From Auanema rhodensis (taxonomy: Eukaryota > Nematoda > Chromadorea > Rhabditida > Rhabditidae), in contig OZ059899.1 of NCBI GenBank assembly GCA_964057225.1, positions 6,324,001 through 6,388,000 of the forward strand: a stretch of DNA of 64,000 nucleotides, in the 5' to 3' direction. A model generated the notes under the pieces. That model searched no databases. It saw nothing but the letters and a program-made list of their open reading frames with translations, and was not told the origin of the DNA. Both the position numbers and the translations under genes were made by a program. The stretch's first letter is position 1. Each line of letters opens with the position of its first letter. Shown here one piece after another: positions 61,653 through 64,000 of this stretch.

Positions 61653-64000
61653 AATCCTGTTTCGAATGATGAAGAAAAAGTTAAAAAACCCATTTTGTGA
61701 AGAGATGAAGTTGCAGATGAATCTAGAAGTTGCATTTTCAAACGATGTAACATCATATCTATAGATTTCTTTTCCACTTTATATATGTGAAGTAGCTAGT
61801 GATATTTTAAAATGCATGGCTTTTCATCAGCTCCAAGTTTTTGTCAACAAATTAATTGAGCCTTCTTTTTCGTTTTTTTTTCCGATTGCTCCCGAACATC
61901 CAAATACTTACGTCCATATGTTCATTTTTTTTTCAGTTACCATATATGGTTGCCAAGTTCTTTTTGATTATATTTATATAATTGTCAATTGAAAAATCAT
62001 AATTGAAAATAGTAGTTGATCTGCAATAACGGTACCAAACAATTTGTTGTCTTGTCTATTGAAACTTTGTTTTTAATATTATCTATATGTTATATAAGAT
62101 GTTTTAGTTTTTATATTTTGTTGTGATCATCTATCTATTCATTATACTTCACTTATACTATACTAATGAACGTTTTAGTTTAATTTTTATGAACTTTTTT
62201 GCACTAAATAATGAAAAAATTGCTTTTTTGCGCTTTCATAGTTGTTTTTAATATTCTCTCCTATTCCATCTCTTTGTCGAAATTCTTTCAGAGTTTTATA
62301 TCTTTCAATGCTCAAACAACGTTGCATCTTCAAAACATTTTGTACTCCAAATTATTTTTCATCGTTTTTTACTTTTTGTGCTCTTTCATTGTGCACCCTT
62401 AACCTTCAGTTTTCTGTTTTCAACACAATTTTTCTTAAAATTCGAAGAAAACCATATATTTTGTATAATATTATCTATATTTGATTACATGCAATTGAAG
62501 ATTTTTGTTTATTATTTGGATCTTGGATCATAGTTTTTTCTTTTCAACTACTGCTTTTTCTATTCATTGAAAAATCTAGATTTGTATCTCTATACTAGTC
62601 ATAAGAATGATGTCATCCCTTATCATACTTCAATTCAAGTGGAATTGAAGACTTTATTTGGATATAAGATGAATCTTGTAATTTGTAACTACCATATAAG
62701 CATATATTCAATTTTTTTAATTTATTAACATTATATGAAACGGCTTATTTTTTTCTGATTTTTGGTTCTCTCCCATAAAACAATCACATGAAATTAAATT
62801 TTTTTTTAAATCTAACTTAAAATCCTATCTATGGCTTCTCTTAATAATACATGTGGATTATATATTATATACATCTGTATATCTGACACGATGAATGCTT
62901 GTTTAAATGTCATCAGAATCATATCATTCAACTTCAAACAAAAGTCTTTTATATAAATTTTTTTAAAATTTTGTTAAGTTGAAGTGACAAAAGATGTTGA
63001 ACCCTCCTTTTATTTTGTTTTGTAGAATATTTTAATTGGGATATGACCTTCTTATGCTTAAAGCTATATTTAAAATTTGCATGTAAATTTTTAATTAAAA
63101 ATATTTTTCAAACATAATTGATGACATTTATATTCAACTTATTTTTTGAAACGTTCATATAATATTATTTCATATCGATATAGTTATGATTTTATAAATT
63201 ATGACGATATAATTTTTGTTTAAATTAAAATAATATATGATATCATTATTATATTATATTCGATATATTTTGATTAAAATAATAACTGTTCGTCATCATA
63301 ACTTAATGATATTCAATGACGTAATTTCTGAAATGATACATTTCCGCTCTTTTTCTTTTACTTCAAAACTCTTGATCACTTTCTCTTTTACTTCATTAAC
63401 CATATAACTAATATAAAAAAAGACTGTTTTTGATGTCTAGATAGTTTTAAATTTGAAAAAAACATGTATGATTAAGATTTTCATGAATGTATTTAAAAAT
63501 GGAGAGGGAAAATGCTTTTGTATTTTCAGGCTTTTTACATTCTAATAAAAAAGGTTTCTTCTAGAGTTTTTTTGGTATAAAAATGAATTAACTAATAGGC
63601 TGAATAACTGCTATTTTAATGGTTTCTTTACTTTATATTACGTATACCTATTAACCCTTTAAGTTTTGCTTTCTTGGTTAAAATATTCAACAACCAATCC
63701 CTTATTTCCATTTTGTATTTCTACTATATCATTTCAGTTTGTATCTATTGTAGTTCCATAGTAATAAAGCAGGGATGTCATCTTGAGCACAACAACAAAT
63801 GATTTTCTCGACCAAAGTCTTTTTTTTCACAAATGATTGGCAATGTTTATTTTCATCTCTTGAATTGTCTTATCTCAAGTTTGCAACAAATTCTTCGATA
63901 TTAACTATTAGATTGCTCTCAACTTTAATTAAAATTACTTTGCTTTCAATTTTATGAGATAAAATTTGCCTTATTTGGCTATTCTTCTCGCATCAGTTTG

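Larger units (their letters stand above)
54667..64000. other. AT-rich, gene-poor right flank
   Basis: No gene can be supported. It begins with the promoter region of the ABC transporter. GC-richer islands occur at about 57085-57230 and 61430-61720, both open on more than one strand. Poly-T-rich DNA and short TA repeats fill the rest. Some + frames near 62211 and 62242 look like signal peptides but are runs of Phe/Leu/Ser codons in T-rich DNA. Confidence 0.4.

Noticed and set aside
62211-62484. Plus-strand ORFs with signal-peptide-like starts
   Set aside because: T-rich low-complexity translation without splice partners or a polar mature domain.
1-64000. Transposons, CRISPR arrays, rRNA or SL RNA genes
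   Set aside because: No transposase or reverse transcriptase motif, no terminal repeat pair, no spaced repeats, and no match by eye to rRNA, U snRNA or spliced-leader cores.

Overview
The window looks like nematode nuclear DNA. It is AT-rich. Its protein-coding genes are cut by many introns of about 40-60 bp that mostly end in TTTCAG or TTTTAG, several start codons sit just behind strong acceptor sites of the kind used for spliced-leader trans-splicing, and one gene pair is packed about 100 bp apart as in a nematode operon. Short introns and this packing suggest a rhabditid (Caenorhabditis-like) worm; the species cannot be fixed from the sequence.

Layout. Positions 1-28000 hold no gene I can name. 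The + strand is purine-rich there, with microsatellites and a run of 15 G. Scattered through it are short islands on the - strand that read as spliced exons (about 0.2-0.3, 5.8-6.1, 7.5-9.6, 12.7-14.1, 17.8 and 26.3-26.6 kb); I list them as candidates only. Positions 28000-54700 are the gene-dense core: a multi-pass membrane protein of unknown family (+), a TRUB2-type pseudouridine synthase (-) directly behind ribosomal protein S4 (-), then, across a divergent promoter, the RNA polymerase subunit RPABC4/RPB12 (+), a GLUT-family sugar transporter (+) and a sphingomyelin synthase (+). Next on the - strand come one or two small candidate genes, a Transformer-2-like SR splicing factor, a small candidate gene, a three-finger C2H2 protein, alpha-methylacyl-CoA racemase, and a short mitochondrial-looking paralogue of the same CoA-transferase family III fold with a tRNA-Gly(TCC) lying antisense inside one of its introns. 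The core closes with a full-length P-glycoprotein-type ABC transporter (-). Positions 54700-64000 are AT-rich and almost empty.

Joint logic. RPS4 and TRUB2 look like one operon: the RPS4 stop and TRUB2 start are 108 bp apart, with AATAAA behind RPS4 and an acceptor AG directly before the TRUB2 ATG. RPB12 and the sugar transporter may be a second, looser operon. Racemase and its short paralogue look like a tandem duplication followed by divergence.

Main points for a second look: the TRUB2 homologue has Glu where the catalytic Asp of the family should be, a GC-AG intron, and a one-base frameshift that a nearby acceptor could bypass; the ABC transporter lacks one acceptor G at an otherwise perfect junction; the sugar transporter has Thr for a sugar-binding Asn; and the left 28 kb appears to hide one or more genes with very long introns. 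All exon models were built by eye from splice signals and reading phase; no database search was possible.
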